This document shows positions 33,094 through 43,959 of a stretch of DNA of 64,000 bases, piece by piece; the stretch's first letter is position 1, and each line of letters opens with the position of its first letter. The notes under the pieces are model-generated. The model saw only the letters and a program-made list of their open reading frames with translations, did not search any database and was not told the origin of the DNA. The stretch covers positions 620,001-684,000 of the forward strand of contig NZ_JAJDOP010000003.1 of NCBI RefSeq assembly GCF_020595095.1, written 5' to 3'. The position numbers were made by a program, and so were the translations under genes. The DNA is from Microvirga rosea. GTDB taxonomy: Bacteria; Pseudomonadota; Alphaproteobacteria; Rhizobiales; Beijerinckiaceae.

Positions 33094-34668
33094 ATGGTGG
33101 TGCTGAATTCGCAGCAGTGTCATAATCCTGAATTATGGCGCCAAAGCAACGGAATGATGCGCTTGGGATCCGTGAGGCAAACCAGAGGGCCCTTTACCTT
33201 CGCGATGCTGAGGAAGGCCCTCACTGTTACGATCTACACGGTGGTGGCAGCAGGCTTGCTTTTGGCGGCCGGGCTCTCATTTCGTGCTTGGGATGCGTTT
33301 CGCGCAGAACCGCTTGAGCCTTGGCATACTTTCGTTCCCAGAGAGTTAAGTGCGGAGGAAATAGACCAAGGAACCTGGTCACAATACGTCGAAACCGAGG
33401 ATCGCATTTTCACCGAAGTGCAGCAGGAGGTCAGCCAGAAGCTGGATGACGATGAGCGTGTCCCGTTCAATCGTTATTTTGTCGGCAGTCCAGTTTACCC
33501 AGGGCATTTCACGACGAACTGGAATCGTTCATATGTCATGGAGCCACGCGGACCTCCGGTAGGAGCTGCCGTGTTCCTCCATGGCCTTACCGATTCTCCC
33601 TACAGCCTGCGGCATCTTGCTAACCTATACCGGGATAAGGGGTTTGTTGCGGTCGGTATTCGGATGCCCGGCCACGGGACGGTTCCTGCGGGTCTCACTA
33701 AAGTGGAGTGGCAAGATTGGATGGCTGCGACACGCCTTGCCGTACGTGAGGCACTGCGACGATCAGGGGGCCAGCGACTGCATATTATCGGTTTTTCCAA
33801 TGGTGGTGCACTCGCGGTCAAATATGCGCTTGACACCTTGGACAATGACCATCTGGCAAGACCTGAGCGGGTCATCCTCCTGTCTCCAATGATTGGCATA
33901 ACACAATTCGCACGCTATGCAGGGATCGCCGGCTGGCCGGCTTACTTTCCAGCCTTTGCCAGGGCCGCTTGGCTCGACGTTCTGCCGGAATTCAACCCAT
34001 TCAAGTACAACTCCTTTCCGGTCAATGGCGCTCGCCAATCCTATCTGGTCACACAGGCGCTTCAGGGTCAGATCATTCGAGCGTCCGAAAGAGGCACTCT
34101 CGGGCAACTCCCGCCAATACACACTTTTCAGTCCGTCGTTGATTTTACCGTCAGTACCCGCGCGGTCATTACCGGTCTCTATGCAAGGCTTCCGGCTAAC
34201 GGCAGTGAATTGACACTCTTCGATATCAACCGCTCGGCCAAGCTCGGGCCGCTTGTACGTCAGTCCGCCGATACAATGGTCGAGCGTCTCCTCCCGAATG
34301 TACCGCGCTCTTTCAGAACGACCATCATCACCAATGCCAACCCATCGAGCCTGAAGGCTATCGAAAGACTGACGATCAGCGGCAGCACGGAGGAAACGGC
34401 GACGGAACTCGACCTGTCGTTTTCACCGGCGGCATTTTCCTTATCCCATGTCGCCCTGCCCTTTCCGGTGACGGACCCCCTTTATGGATCAGAACCGGAC
34501 CCGAAAGAGGGCTATGGGGTCAACCTCGGGTCTTTAAGCCCGCGGGGCGAGCGCGGCGTTTTGGTTGTTCCGCTCGATGCTATCGTCAGGATCTCGTCGA
34601 ACCCATTCTATCCATACGTAGCCCGCCGTATCTCCGAATCCATCGACAGCGGGGCGACCAAACAATAA
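33094..34668 (+). CDS. Membrane-anchored alpha/beta-hydrolase
   Basis: A 524-residue protein with one N-terminal membrane segment (about 42-62, TVTIYTVVAAGLLLAAGLSF) and an alpha/beta-hydrolase fold. The oxyanion region is VFLHGLTDSPYSLRHLA, the nucleophile Ser235 sits in GFSNGGA, and candidate acid and His residues lie in TLFDINR and SLSHVALPF. The insert between nucleophile and His is long, and the C-terminal region has no obvious second domain. It is likely an esterase or lipase-like enzyme facing the periplasm. Several in-frame ATGs precede the membrane segment, so the exact start is unsure. It appears to be monocistronic. Confidence 0.82.
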   Translation: MVVLNSQQCHNPELWRQSNGMMRLGSVRQTRGPFTFAMLRKALTVTIYTVVAAGLLLAAGLSFRAWDAFRAEPLEPWHTFVPRELSAEEIDQGTWSQYVETEDRIFTEVQQEVSQKLDDDERVPFNRYFVGSPVYPGHFTTNWNRSYVMEPRGPPVGAAVFLHGLTDSPYSLRHLANLYRDKGFVAVGIRMPGHGTVPAGLTKVEWQDWMAATRLAVREALRRSGGQRLHIIGFSNGGALAVKYALDTLDNDHLARPERVILLSPMIGITQFARYAGIAGWPAYFPAFARAAWLDVLPEFNPFKYNSFPVNGARQSYLVTQALQGQIIRASERGTLGQLPPIHTFQSVVDFTVSTRAVITGLYARLPANGSELTLFDINRSAKLGPLVRQSADTMVERLLPNVPRSFRTTIITNANPSSLKAIERLTISGSTEETATELDLSFSPAAFSLSHVALPFPVTDPLYGSEPDPKEGYGVNLGSLSPRGERGVLVVPLDAIVRISSNPFYPYVARRISESIDSGATKQ

Positions 34669-35023
34669 CTCTTAACAAGATTGGCCTCAGCCTCCTGTCG
34701 CCCCCTTGGTTCAGAGGCCAGGGATTGCAACGAATGATCTGAGAGACTGCGATCAGGGCTAGCAGCATGACCAACCATGTTGCGCGCAAAGGAGAATTCT
34801 GAGGAGCCCGCAGAAAAACCAAGGCGACGATAGAACTGTTGAGTAAGCGAGATGTTTAGCTCGGACGCCATCGGAGAGGCCATTCCGACATGCAGCCGCT
34901 TGAGATACCTGTCGTTAATGTTTGCCGATGAGCATGGAGCTATCTGAAAGTTGCTTTCATGCCCAAATTTCCTTAGCAACTTCGGCTGTAACCTGCCGGC
35001 ACAGCTACTTTGGAGGAGCCTAT
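34669..35023. other. 355-bp intergenic region
   Basis: No convincing gene or structured element was recognised. Short reading frames here lack ribosome binding sites or overlap the hydrolase end. The stretch presumably holds the promoter of the small gene at 35024, whose GGAGG (35012-35016) is at its right edge. Confidence 0.5.
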
Positions 35024-35254
35024 ATGCCTCACGAAGCGTACTGCATTATTTTTCGACGCAATCGTTGGACGGTTTGCTGTTCCGGCCGCGATCTCGGCTC
35101 ATTTCATTTTCGTGCCAAAGCTCTCAGATTTGCGGTCGAGTCAGCTCATTACTCTTCGACCCTGAACTGCCCAACGGTCTATATCCTTGATCGGACCGGC
35201 GACCTTTACACAGCATGGCGTGGAGACAGAGATTCTCTCAGCGATTGTGTCTGA
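35024..35254 (+). CDS. Small hypothetical protein, 76 residues
   Basis: The protein starts MPHEAYCIIFRRNRWTVCCSGRDLGSF and ends near DLYTAWRGDRDSLSDCV. The start is supported by GGAGG seven bp upstream. The order strand-strand-helix (RAKALRFAVESAHYSS) followed by TVYILDRTGDLYTAW resembles small DUF2188-like proteins of rhizobia, in which an Ala-rich helix lies between two beta-hairpins. I do not assign it to a family with confidence. It has no signal peptide. It converges on the sensor-kinase operon with 72 bp between stops. Confidence 0.65.
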   Translation: MPHEAYCIIFRRNRWTVCCSGRDLGSFHFRAKALRFAVESAHYSSTLNCPTVYILDRTGDLYTAWRGDRDSLSDCV

Positions 35255-35326
35255 GTTTTGTGCGAGTTGCGTTGTGCTACCAGCTCACAAAGATAAGACA
35301 CCGTCGCTTGAAACGAGGCATTCCGC

Positions 35327-37429
35327 TTAACCGACTGCGACGGAATGCATGGGCGCCTCTTCCATCTCTGTCACTTGCTCCATCGGCTCCATAAGAGACT
35401 GAATTTTCTCTGCAAGATCGCTCGCCCGATATGGCTTATAAAGAAGGTTGAGATCGTTGAGCGTGTCCTCGCCGTCAAAATACCCGGTGGTCAGCAAGAC
35501 CTGGATATGAGGCAGCTCCCGCTGAATTAGGCGTGCCAGGTCGACGCCCGTAAGCTCCCCAGGCATCCGTACATCCGAAACAACGAGGCTTATGGCAGCA
35601 CCAGATCTTAGAACTTGCGCGGCTTGATCGCCAGACTCTGCCTCAATAACGTTGAATCCCAACGATCGCAGGGTGGAGGTCGCCACCTGTCGCACAGCGG
35701 TGTTGTCTTCTACGACAAGCACCGTTCTTCCCTCACCGAAGGGCTGTGTTTCATTGGCCTGCTTATCTCTCGAGGCTTCAATGGCCTCGTCACAACGCGG
35801 CAGAAAGATACGGATTATTGTACCTTTGTTCGGTACACTCTCGATCTCCACATGACCATGGGATTGCTGAACAAAGCCATAGACCATGCTGAGGCCGAGC
35901 CCGGTACCTTTTCCGTTCTCCTTCGTAGTGAAGAAGGGCTCGAAAACCCTCCTTAGAACCTCAGGCGGCATACCGATGCCCGTATCTCTAACCTCAATCA
36001 CGACAAACTCACCGCTCGGCAGGGATCTCCCTTCACTCGCGGTTTGGTTTTCGAGGGAGATCGTGAGGTCTCCACCATTCGGCATGGCATCGCGCGCATT
36101 AACGGCAAGGTTAAGAAGCGCTGCCTCGAATTGCGCACGATCAACACGGATGGGCCAGATATCATTCTCGGATTTCAAGGAAGCGTTGATGCGCTCTCCG
36201 AGTGTCCTCTTCATGAGCTCGAGCAGGCTCGGCATCAGTGTATTTACGTCAACAGTTGAGACCTGAAGCGCCTGGCGTCGAGCGAAGGTCAAGAGCCTAT
36301 AGGTGAGGTCCGCACAATGCTGTGCGCTCTCCATTGCCATTTTTATACGTCGCTCTGCCTTCTGATTCCCCTCGACGGACTTTCGGAGAAGATCAAGATT
36401 GCCGATGACGACACTGAGCATGTTGTTGAAGTCGTGAGCGATTCCCCCAGTCAGTCGACCCACTGCTTCAAGCTTACTTGCGTGAAGCAAATTCTGCTCC
36501 ATTTGCTTGCGCTCTGTGATGTCGAACCAGATCCCGAAGAGCTCTCGGGGTCGTCCCTCACTATCGCGCATGAGAACCGTCTGATCCAGGAAGTACCGCT
36601 CCACGTCGTCAGCACAACGCCACCGGTATTCGAGGCTGACAGCGCCCTCTTCTACTAACCGATCAAGCTGCTCCAGGACCGCTTCTCGGTCGTCAGGATG
36701 AATTCGGGACGACCAAAAATCAGGACTCTTCAAGAAGGCGTCTGGCTGGAAACCCGTAATCCGTTCAATGCTCTCGTTCGTAAAGTGGAGCTGCCGATGA
36801 TCCTCTTGGAGAGACGCGGTATAAAGTGCAATGGGTAGTGACTGCAAAACGATGGATTGGTGTTCCTCACGGCGACGGAGGGTCTGCTCGGCCCGCAGCT
36901 TTTCGCTCCGAACCCGCAGATTTTCCACAAGTAGCAACCGCTCCTGCTCACCCTGCCAGCGTATCTCCTCCGTCTTGCGGTAGAGATCTACGAATACCTC
37001 AACCTTGGATTTGAGGATCAGGGGTTCGATGGGCTTAAAAACGTAGTCGACGGCGCCCGCCGTATAGCCTTTAAAAACGTGGAGGTCGTCCTTGTTATAA
37101 GCTGTCAGGAACAGAATTGGGACTCTCGAAGAGCGGGGGCGATTGCGGATCAAGCCGGCAACCTCAAATCCGTCGAGCCCGGGCATCTGCACGTCGAGAA
37201 GAATGGCTGCGAAGTCCTGCTGCAGAACATGCCTGAGAGCCGCCTCACCGGAGCTGGCAGTCACGATCTCAAGCCCTGGCGCTCGCAGAACCTCCTCGAC
37301 GGCGACGAGGTTCCGGTGGTCATCATCGACCACCAGAATCTTGGCAATGATAGAGCTGGGCAAAGGATAGGTTGAAGCCGTACGAGCTATATCGTGCTCA
37401 GGATCAACCGACCTTACATCCTGCATCAT
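35327..37429 (-). CDS. Hybrid sensor histidine kinase: REC-PAS-HisKA-HATPase-REC
   Basis: A 700-residue cytoplasmic signalling protein. An N-terminal receiver (about 30-145, [11 protein letters not shown], phospho-acceptor Asp79 in LLDVQMPG) is followed by a coiled segment, a PAS/PAC domain (about 195-305, ending [10 protein letters not shown]) and a HisKA domain with His332 in [12 protein letters not shown] catalytic ATPase domain follows ([34 protein letters not shown]), and then a C-terminal receiver (from about residue 570, [18 protein letters not shown]). With receivers at both ends it can take input from another kinase. It begins 4 bp inside the end of the poly-HAMP kinase gene, so the two are cotranscribed and probably form one relay. 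Confidence 0.92.
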   Translation of the reverse strand: MMQDVRSVDPEHDIARTASTYPLPSSIIAKILVVDDDHRNLVAVEEVLRAPGLEIVTASSGEAALRHVLQQDFAAILLDVQMPGLDGFEVAGLIRNRPRSSRVPILFLTAYNKDDLHVFKGYTAGAVDYVFKPIEPLILKSKVEVFVDLYRKTEEIRWQGEQERLLLVENLRVRSEKLRAEQTLRRREEHQSIVLQSLPIALYTASLQEDHRQLHFTNESIERITGFQPDAFLKSPDFWSSRIHPDDREAVLEQLDRLVEEGAVSLEYRWRCADDVERYFLDQTVLMRDSEGRPRELFGIWFDITERKQMEQNLLHASKLEAVGRLTGGIAHDFNNMLSVVIGNLDLLRKSVEGNQKAERRIKMAMESAQHCADLTYRLLTFARRQALQVSTVDVNTLMPSLLELMKRTLGERINASLKSENDIWPIRVDRAQFEAALLNLAVNARDAMPNGGDLTISLENQTASEGRSLPSGEFVVIEVRDTGIGMPPEVLRRVFEPFFTTKENGKGTGLGLSMVYGFVQQSHGHVEIESVPNKGTIIRIFLPRCDEAIEASRDKQANETQPFGEGRTVLVVEDNTAVRQVATSTLRSLGFNVIEAESGDQAAQVLRSGAAISLVVSDVRMPGELTGVDLARLIQRELPHIQVLLTTGYFDGEDTLNDLNLLYKPYRASDLAEKIQSLMEPMEQVTEMEEAPMHSVAVG

Positions 37430-40400
37430 GAGCTGAGTCCGGTTCCTGCCGCATCATTTAACGCATTGCCGTCAGGAATGTAGGTGCTCCGACTAAGTTG
37501 AACACGTAGGACAGCGAGAAGTTGATCGATATCCACAGGCTTTGAAACATAATCCGTCGCTCCAGCCTCAAGACATTTCTCCCGATCGCCCTTCATGGCC
37601 TTTGCAGTCACCGCAACAAGCGGAAGATTTCCATAGCGAGGGTTTTTCCGGATTTCCCGCATGGTTTCATAACCATCCATCTCGGGCATCATAATATCGA
37701 CCAGGGCGATATCCACGTCAGGGTTATCCAGCAGCTTTTCGATGCCTTCGCGTCCGTTCTCGGCAAACACCACGGACATTCCATACTGCTCAAGCGCGCT
37801 CGTCAGTGAGAAGATGTTCCGCATGTCATCATCGATCACCAGGACCTTTCGGCCCTCCAAGGAACCTTCGGTCCGGCGTTCGATAATGATCGGCTGCTCA
37901 TTCGGGATCGCATTGATCGTCCGATGGAGGAACAGAGCCGTATCATTGAGGAGCCGTTCGGCCGAGCCTTCTTCCTTGACGATCACAGTTGCGGCAATGC
38001 TCTCGAGGCGCCTCTCTTCTTCCCGGGTCAGGTCTTGGCCCGTATAGATTACAACTGGTAGATCTTCGCCGTTCTTCGTCTTGCGGATGCGCTCGATCAG
38101 TTCCGCTCCAGGCAAATCCGGCAAGCCGAGATCGACGATGGCGCAATCGAACTGCCGAGCTTGGAGAGTTTCCAGAGCACTCTCCGCGGTTCCGACAGCG
38201 GTTACTTCCACCTGTTCATTTTTCATGAGCTCCGAAAGGCTCATACGCTGGTTCTCGTCATCTTCAACGAGCAGCAATTTCTTAACCGGCCTGTCGACGA
38301 ACTCCTTGGTGCGATTGAGCGCGTTCATGAGCGCTTCGCGGTCCACTGGCTTCTCGAGGAATCCGAAGGCACCGGCTTTGAGGCCACGCTTCTTCTGGTC
38401 ATCCACGGAAATCACATGGATTGGAACATGCCGCGTTCTCGGGTCATGTTTGAGAAGGTCGAGCAAAGCCCATCCGTCCATATCGGGGAGACCGATATCC
38501 AGTGTGATCGCGTGCGGCTTGTATCGATGGGCAAGGGCAAGAGCTGACGCACCGTCCATCGCGATAAGACCCTTGAAACCTTCCTCGCGTGCGAGCTCCA
38601 GCAGAACCGATGCGAACATCGCATCGTCCTCAATAATAAGAACAACTCGGTCGCCGGCCGTAATGGCGTGCCGGTCGTCCAGCGATGCTGAAAGAGCCAT
38701 TGCGGCAGACGGTTGACGGAGAACGGCCGTGCCGCTGTTGTCCAATCCCTGATGGTGTCCAATGCCATCGCCGCTTCCCTGGCCCGCAGAGGCGAAGCTG
38801 TGGCTCGCTGGCGGCTCGACAGGCAGGAAGAGCGTGAAGGTAGATCCGCGACCGGGAGTGCTTGAGACAACAATCTCGCCCCCAAGAAGACGAGCGATCT
38901 CTCGGCTAATGGCAAGGCCGAGGCCCGTACCACCATACTTCCTGCTGGTTGTGCCATCCGCCTGCTGGAATGCTTCAAAGATAATCCGCTGTTTGTCTTC
39001 CGGTATGCCAATGCCCGTGTCGGTCACGGACATCGAAATCCACTGACTGCCAGCCCTGAGGGGCGAACCCTCGGCCGTTCCGATCCGGAGCGTGACTCCT
39101 CCCTGCTCCGTAAACTTGAAGGCATTCGAGAGAAGGTTTCGCAGCACCTGCTGCAGACGTTTGGAATCCGTACGAATGCCCGATGGAAGCTTCGGCTCAA
39201 CTTCGATTTTGAAGTCGAGGCTCCTCTCCTCGGCCACCTGGCGGAAAGTGCGCTCCATATTGTGGGCAAGATCCTTGAAGCCGACGCTGGAGACCTCAAG
39301 GCTGACTGTTCCAGACTCGATCTTCGACAGATCGAGAATATCATTAATCAGGGACAGGAGATCCGAACCCGCCGCATGGATCGTCTTGGCAAATTCCCGC
39401 TGCTTGTCGGTTAAGTTGCCATCCGAGTTCTCAGTCAGAAGCTTCGACAGGATGAGAAGTGAATTGAGGGGCGTGCGCAACTCATGGCTCATATTTGCCA
39501 GGAATTGTGACTTGTAACGCGAGGTTAGTGAGAGTTGCTCGGCCTTCTCCTCCAGAGCGGTCTTAGCAATAGAGACCTCCTGGTTCTTGGCTTCGACCTC
39601 CTGCTTCTGGAGCTCCAGGAGGCGTGCCTTGTCCTCGAGATCCTCGTTGGTTTTCTGCAGGGTCTCCTGCTGCTGACGCAAGAGTTCTTCCGACTGGCGC
39701 AAGGTGGCAGCCTGCTGCTCGAGCCGGTCGTTGGTGTTTCTCAGCTCCTCTTGCTGACTCTGAAGCTCGGTCGTCAGCAGCTGCGACTGCTTGAGAAGAC
39801 CTTCCGTCCGCATATTGGCCGCGATCGTGTTGAGAACGATACCGATGGATTCTGTCAGCTGCTCAAGGAACGACTGATGGGTCTCCGAGAAGCGACTGAA
39901 GGAAGCCAGCTCAATGACGGCCTTAACCTCCTGTTCGAACAGAACCGGCAGCACGATAATATTGAGCGGTGGCGCCTCTCCAAGCGCGGATCCAATGGTG
40001 ATGTAGTCGCCCGGCACACTCGTCAGAAGAATGCGCTTCTTCTCGTACGCGACCTGCCCAACCAGACCCTCTCGGAGCCGGAAACGGTTATTGAGATGCT
40101 TTCTCTCCGTGAAAGCGTATGACGCCACGAGTTCAAGAACGGAATCTGTTCCATCCTTCTCAACCGTGTAGAAAACGCCTTGCTGCGCGCTCACCAACGG
40201 TGCGATCTCGGACAGGATCATGTTGGAGACAGTCGTAAGGTCCCGCTCACCCTGCAGCATTCTTGTGAACTTCGCGAGATTAGTCTTCAGCCAATCCTGC
40301 TCCGCGTTCTTAAGGGTCGTATCGCGAAGGTTGCGGATCATTTCGTTGACGTTGTCTTTCAACGAAGCCAGCTCACCAGAAGCTTCCACGGAGATCGACC

Positions 40401-43263
40401 GCGTCAAATCACCTTTCGTCACCGCGGTGGCGACATCGGCAATGGCACGCACCTGGGTGGTCAGATTTGCCGCCAGCTGGTTCACGTTGTCGGTCAAATC
40501 ACGCCACAGGCCCGCCGCTCCAGGCACCCTCGCCTGCCCACCGAGTTTGCCTTCGACACCCACTTCGCGGGCCACGTTCGTCACCTGATCGGCGAACGTC
40601 GCGAGGGTATCGATCATCTCGTTGATGGTTTCGGCAAGGGCAGCGATCTCACCCTTGGCGTCAACCGTAAGCTTGCGCTTGAGATCGCCTTCTGCAACGG
40701 CAGTAACCACGCTGGCGATACCTCTCACCTGACCGGTCAGGTTGTTCGCCATCATATTCACGTTGTCAGTCAGGTCCTTCCAGGTCCCAGCAACGCCGCG
40801 CACCTGCGCTTGCCCGCCGAGCTTACCTTCGATACCAACCTCGCGGGCCACGCGGGTCACTTCGGACGCGAAGGAGTTCAGCTGATCCACCATCGTGTTG
40901 ATCGTGGATTTCAGCTCCAGAATCTCGCCCTTCACATCGACGGTGATCTTCTTGGACAGGTCACCGTTCGCCACCGCCGTGGTCACTTCGGCAATGTTAC
41001 GAACCTGGCCGGTCAGGTTGGCGGCCATCATGTTCACGTTGTCGGTCAGGTCCTTCCAGACACCTCCGACCCCACGCACTTGCGCTTGCCCGCCGAGTTT
41101 GCCTTCCGTGCCCACTTCGCGGGCTACGCGGGTTACCTCACCCGCAAAGGAGTTCAGCTGATCCACCATCGTGTTGATCGTGGATTTCAACTCGAGGATT
41201 TCGCCCTCGACCGCCACCGTAATCTTCTTGGACAGGTCACCGTTCGCCACCGCCGTGGTCACTTCGGCAATGTTACGAACCTGGCCGGTCAGGTTGGCGG
41301 CCATCATGTTCACGTTGTCGGTCAGGTCCTTCCAGACACCTCCGACCCCACGCACTTGCGCTTGCCCGCCGAGTTTGCCTTCCGTGCCCACTTCGCGGGC
41401 TACGCGGGTCACCTCACCCGCAAAGGAGTTCAACTGGTCCACCATCGTGTTGATCGTGGATTTCAGCTCCAGAATCTCGCCCTTCACATCGACGGTGATC
41501 TTCTTGGACAGATCGCCGTTCGCCACGGCTGTGGTCACCTCGGCGATGTTACGAACCTGGCCGGTCAAGTTCGCGGCCATAAGGTTCACATTGTCAGTCA
41601 GGTCCTTCCAAGTACCGGCCACTCCCTCAACGCGGGCTTGGCCGCCGAGCTTACCTTCGGAGCCGACCTCCTTGGCCACACGGGTCACTTCCGATGCAAA
41701 GGAGTTCAGCTGATCCACCATCGTGTTGATGGTGTTCTTCAGCTCCAATATCTCCCCACGAACCTCCACGGTGATCTTCTTGGACAAATCGCCGTTCGCC
41801 ACGGCCGTTGTGACCTCGGCAATGTTGCGGACCTGGCCGGTCAGGTTCGCCGCCATGAGGTTCACGTTATCGGTCAAATCCTTCCAGGTTCCGGCAACGC
41901 CGCGCACCTGCGCTTGCCCGCCGAGCTTGCCTTCGGAGCCGACCTCCTTGGCCACACGGGTCACTTCCGATGCAAAGGAGTTCAGCTGATCCACCATCGT
42001 GTTGATGGTGTTCTTCAGCTCACGGATTTCCCCGCGAACCTCGACGGTGATCTTCTTTGACAGGTCGCCGTTCGCAACCGCTGTCGTGACTTCGGCAATA
42101 TTGCGGACCTGTGCAGTCAGGTTCGAGCCCATCATATTGACGTTCTCGGTCAGATCTCGCCAGACGCCGCCCACGCCTTCCACCTGCGCCTGACCGCCGA
42201 GTTTGCCTTCGGAGCCGACCTCCTTGGCCACACGGGTCACTTCCGACGCAAAGGAGTTCAGCTGATCCACCATCGTATTGATGGTGGATTTCAGCGCGAG
42301 GATTTCCCCCTTCACATCGACGGTGATCTTCTTGGACAGATCGCCGCGGGCAACGGCCGTGGTGACTTCCGCGATGTTACGAACCTGGCCGGTCAGGTTG
42401 GCGGCCATCATGTTCACGTTGTCGGTCAGGTCCTTCCAGACACCGCCAACCCCACGTACCTGCGCCTGTCCGCCGAGCTTGCCTTCGGAGCCGACTTCCT
42501 TCGCCACACGGGTCACTTCCGATGCGAAGGAGTTCAGCTGGTCCACCATCGTGTTGATGGTGTCCTTCAACTCAAGGATTTCGCCTTTCACATCGACGGT
42601 GATCTTCTTGGACAGGTCACCGTTCGCCACGGCGGTGGTGACTTCCGCGATGTTACGAACCTGGCCGGTCAGATTGGCGGCCATAAGGTTCACATTTTCC
42701 GTCAAATCCTTCCAGGTCCCGGCAACCCCTTTGACCTTTGCCTGCCCGCCGAGCTTGCCTTCGGAACCGACTTCGCGAGCGACGCGCGTCACTTCGGACG
42801 CGAAGCTTCCAAGCTGGCCCACCATGGTATTCACGATCTTGCCGATACGCAGGAACTCTCCTCGCAGAGGGCGACCGTCGTTCTCAAGCTCAATGGACTG
42901 GCTGAGATCGCCCTTGGCGACGGCACCGATAACACGGGCGACTTCGACTGTCGGCTGAACAATATCACCGATCATGGCATTGACGGATTCAATGCAGTCA
43001 CTCCAGCAACCGGTCGCGCCCGCCAGCCGCCCCCGTTCCTGGATCTTGCCTTCCTTGCCGACGACCTTGGCCACCCTGTCCAATTCCCGAGCTATGCCTT
43101 GGTTGAGCTCAGCAATATCGTTGAAGGCTTCCGCGATCTCGCCATCAAGGCCTATCAGGTCTGATGGGAGCCGAGCCGAAAAATCCCCGCGGCGAAAGGC
43201 ACGCAGGGTTTTCAAGAGCAACTTCAGATCGAGCTGCACGGAAGAAACTTCAACTTGTGACAT
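37426..43263 (-). CDS. Giant poly-HAMP hybrid histidine kinase (HAMP array-GAF-HisKA-HATPase-REC x3)
   Basis: A 1945-residue protein with no membrane segment. Residues 1-197 hold two divergent HAMP-like units. From 198 to 933 run eight tandem 92-residue repeats (each starting [23 protein letters not shown]-like), and a ninth, partial one follows. The array is like that of fungal group III (Nik1/Os-1) kinases. Then come a GAF domain (about 1000-1150), a coiled coil (about 1160-1245), HisKA with His1260 ([12 protein letters not shown]), HATPase (about 1365-1480) and three receivers with Asp1589, Asp1711 and Asp1856. Related bacterial kinases respond to osmotic or oxidative stress. An EcfG-type promoter lies at 43368-43392. 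It is the first gene of a two-gene operon. Confidence 0.93.
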   Translation of the reverse strand: MSQVEVSSVQLDLKLLLKTLRAFRRGDFSARLPSDLIGLDGEIAEAFNDIAELNQGIARELDRVAKVVGKEGKIQERGRLAGATGCWSDCIESVNAMIGDIVQPTVEVARVIGAVAKGDLSQSIELENDGRPLRGEFLRIGKIVNTMVGQLGSFASEVTRVAREVGSEGKLGGQAKVKGVAGTWKDLTENVNLMAANLTGQVRNIAEVTTAVANGDLSKKITVDVKGEILELKDTINTMVDQLNSFASEVTRVAKEVGSEGKLGGQAQVRGVGGVWKDLTDNVNMMAANLTGQVRNIAEVTTAVARGDLSKKITVDVKGEILALKSTINTMVDQLNSFASEVTRVAKEVGSEGKLGGQAQVEGVGGVWRDLTENVNMMGSNLTAQVRNIAEVTTAVANGDLSKKITVEVRGEIRELKNTINTMVDQLNSFASEVTRVAKEVGSEGKLGGQAQVRGVAGTWKDLTDNVNLMAANLTGQVRNIAEVTTAVANGDLSKKITVEVRGEILELKNTINTMVDQLNSFASEVTRVAKEVGSEGKLGGQARVEGVAGTWKDLTDNVNLMAANLTGQVRNIAEVTTAVANGDLSKKITVDVKGEILELKSTINTMVDQLNSFAGEVTRVAREVGTEGKLGGQAQVRGVGGVWKDLTDNVNMMAANLTGQVRNIAEVTTAVANGDLSKKITVAVEGEILELKSTINTMVDQLNSFAGEVTRVAREVGTEGKLGGQAQVRGVGGVWKDLTDNVNMMAANLTGQVRNIAEVTTAVANGDLSKKITVDVKGEILELKSTINTMVDQLNSFASEVTRVAREVGIEGKLGGQAQVRGVAGTWKDLTDNVNMMANNLTGQVRGIASVVTAVAEGDLKRKLTVDAKGEIAALAETINEMIDTLATFADQVTNVAREVGVEGKLGGQARVPGAAGLWRDLTDNVNQLAANLTTQVRAIADVATAVTKGDLTRSISVEASGELASLKDNVNEMIRNLRDTTLKNAEQDWLKTNLAKFTRMLQGERDLTTVSNMILSEIAPLVSAQQGVFYTVEKDGTDSVLELVASYAFTERKHLNNRFRLREGLVGQVAYEKKRILLTSVPGDYITIGSALGEAPPLNIIVLPVLFEQEVKAVIELASFSRFSETHQSFLEQLTESIGIVLNTIAANMRTEGLLKQSQLLTTELQSQQEELRNTNDRLEQQAATLRQSEELLRQQQETLQKTNEDLEDKARLLELQKQEVEAKNQEVSIAKTALEEKAEQLSLTSRYKSQFLANMSHELRTPLNSLLILSKLLTENSDGNLTDKQREFAKTIHAAGSDLLSLINDILDLSKIESGTVSLEVSSVGFKDLAHNMERTFRQVAEERSLDFKIEVEPKLPSGIRTDSKRLQQVLRNLLSNAFKFTEQGGVTLRIGTAEGSPLRAGSQWISMSVTDTGIGIPEDKQRIIFEAFQQADGTTSRKYGGTGLGLAISREIARLLGGEIVVSSTPGRGSTFTLFLPVEPPASHSFASAGQGSGDGIGHHQGLDNSGTAVLRQPSAAMALSASLDDRHAITAGDRVVLIIEDDAMFASVLLELAREEGFKGLIAMDGASALALAHRYKPHAITLDIGLPDMDGWALLDLLKHDPRTRHVPIHVISVDDQKKRGLKAGAFGFLEKPVDREALMNALNRTKEFVDRPVKKLLLVEDDENQRMSLSELMKNEQVEVTAVGTAESALETLQARQFDCAIVDLGLPDLPGAELIERIRKTKNGEDLPVVIYTGQDLTREEERRLESIAATVIVKEEGSAERLLNDTALFLHRTINAIPNEQPIIIERRTEGSLEGRKVLVIDDDMRNIFSLTSALEQYGMSVVFAENGREGIEKLLDNPDVDIALVDIMMPEMDGYETMREIRKNPRYGNLPLVAVTAKAMKGDREKCLEAGATDYVSKPVDIDQLLAVLRVQLSRSTYIPDGNALNDAAGTGLSS
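40465..42672. repeat. Eight tandem 276-bp repeats encoding HAMP units
   Basis: The repeats encode residues 198-933 of the poly-HAMP kinase. Neighbouring copies are nearly identical; the segments 40946-41133 and 41222-41409 show no difference over 188 bp by eye and differ only by scattered third-codon changes outside it. Such similarity indicates recent unequal crossing-over or gene conversion, and the number of repeats may vary among strains. Confidence 0.85.
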
Positions 43264-43959
43264 ATGGCCCCCGATATATTATTACCAGGCCGATGTGTGC
43301 CTGGACCCCAAAAGACAGCGCTCGACCTGCCATAACGTTCGGCCGACAAGGGAGCGCGACCACCCAAAACGCATATTTAGGATGAAGGTTCCGCGAAAAA
43401 AGGAGTTATTCACACGACTTTAGGCGTTTAGCCAAGTCAGAGTAAACAAGTCCGCCACTCTAGTTCGGCGGCCCCCTTGATGCCATTCAACTAAATTCAG
43501 TTCGAAACCGAGAGCGTGCCGCGCGATACGGGATGGCGCGCCACATGGAAACGACTTCCTGCAACGATCACGAGCACCAGAAGATGCATGCCTACGGCGA
43601 CGGCGAGTGTGGTCTTCATTCCCACGCTGACAGAATCGGAGCGGCCCGCAGCAACATCGTTCGAATTTCAGCCCAATGTGAATATGCGCCTATAGCGGAC
43701 CGGCACGATCAAAGATCGCTCCACCTCTGTATCAGTTTGGCTCACGAAGAACGTTCTCAGACGTCCTGTCGATGACCTTTGGCTCGACAGAGGGCTGTCG
43801 TGATTTGGCACGGCCGTCCCACTCAGGTCTCTTGGAACAGGCTCAAGCTCTCAACCTGAGGGCACGGCTGCCTCGTTGATCCCCCCGTCGCCGTCAGGCA
43901 TCAGATCAGATCGAAGGGATCTTGATGGAAGTGCAAGCGCGGCATCCGCTCTTGCGGTG
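43264..43959. other. 696-bp intergenic region with regulatory sequence
   Basis: No gene could be supported. The left 100-130 bp carry the promoter and leader of the poly-HAMP kinase. The remainder has one unlikely plus-strand reading frame (43533-43775, 80 residues, no ribosome binding site or family match) and an inverted repeat CTCAGGT/ACCTGAG at 43822-43828 and 43854-43860, possibly part of a terminator for the minus-strand operon that ends at 43960. Confidence 0.5.
43368..43392 (-). promoter_or_regulatory. EcfG-type (general stress response) promoter of the poly-HAMP kinase operon
   Basis: Read on the minus strand: GGAAC (43392-43388), a 16-bp spacer, then CGTT (43371-43368). This matches the alphaproteobacterial EcfG sigma consensus GGAAC-N16/17-CGTT exactly. 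The start codon at 43263 would lie about 100 nt downstream of the -10 element. Confidence 0.65.

Noticed and set aside
34608-34979. A 123-codon minus-strand frame overlapping the end of the alpha/beta hydrolase gene
   Set aside because: It overlaps a well-supported gene, lacks a ribosome binding site and shows no domain.
40180-42060. A 626-codon open frame on the plus strand opposite the kinase gene
   Set aside because: It runs antisense through the HAMP repeats; its length comes from the repeated, G/C-biased codons on the other strand. It has no family features and repeats in step with the kinase repeats.
40465-42672. Regular repeats considered as a CRISPR array
   Set aside because: The 276-bp units are contiguous, in-frame coding repeats without unique spacers.
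43533-43775. An 80-codon plus-strand frame in the intergenic region beside the kinase promoter
   Set aside because: No ribosome binding site, no family match and an amino-acid composition typical of non-coding G/C-rich DNA.
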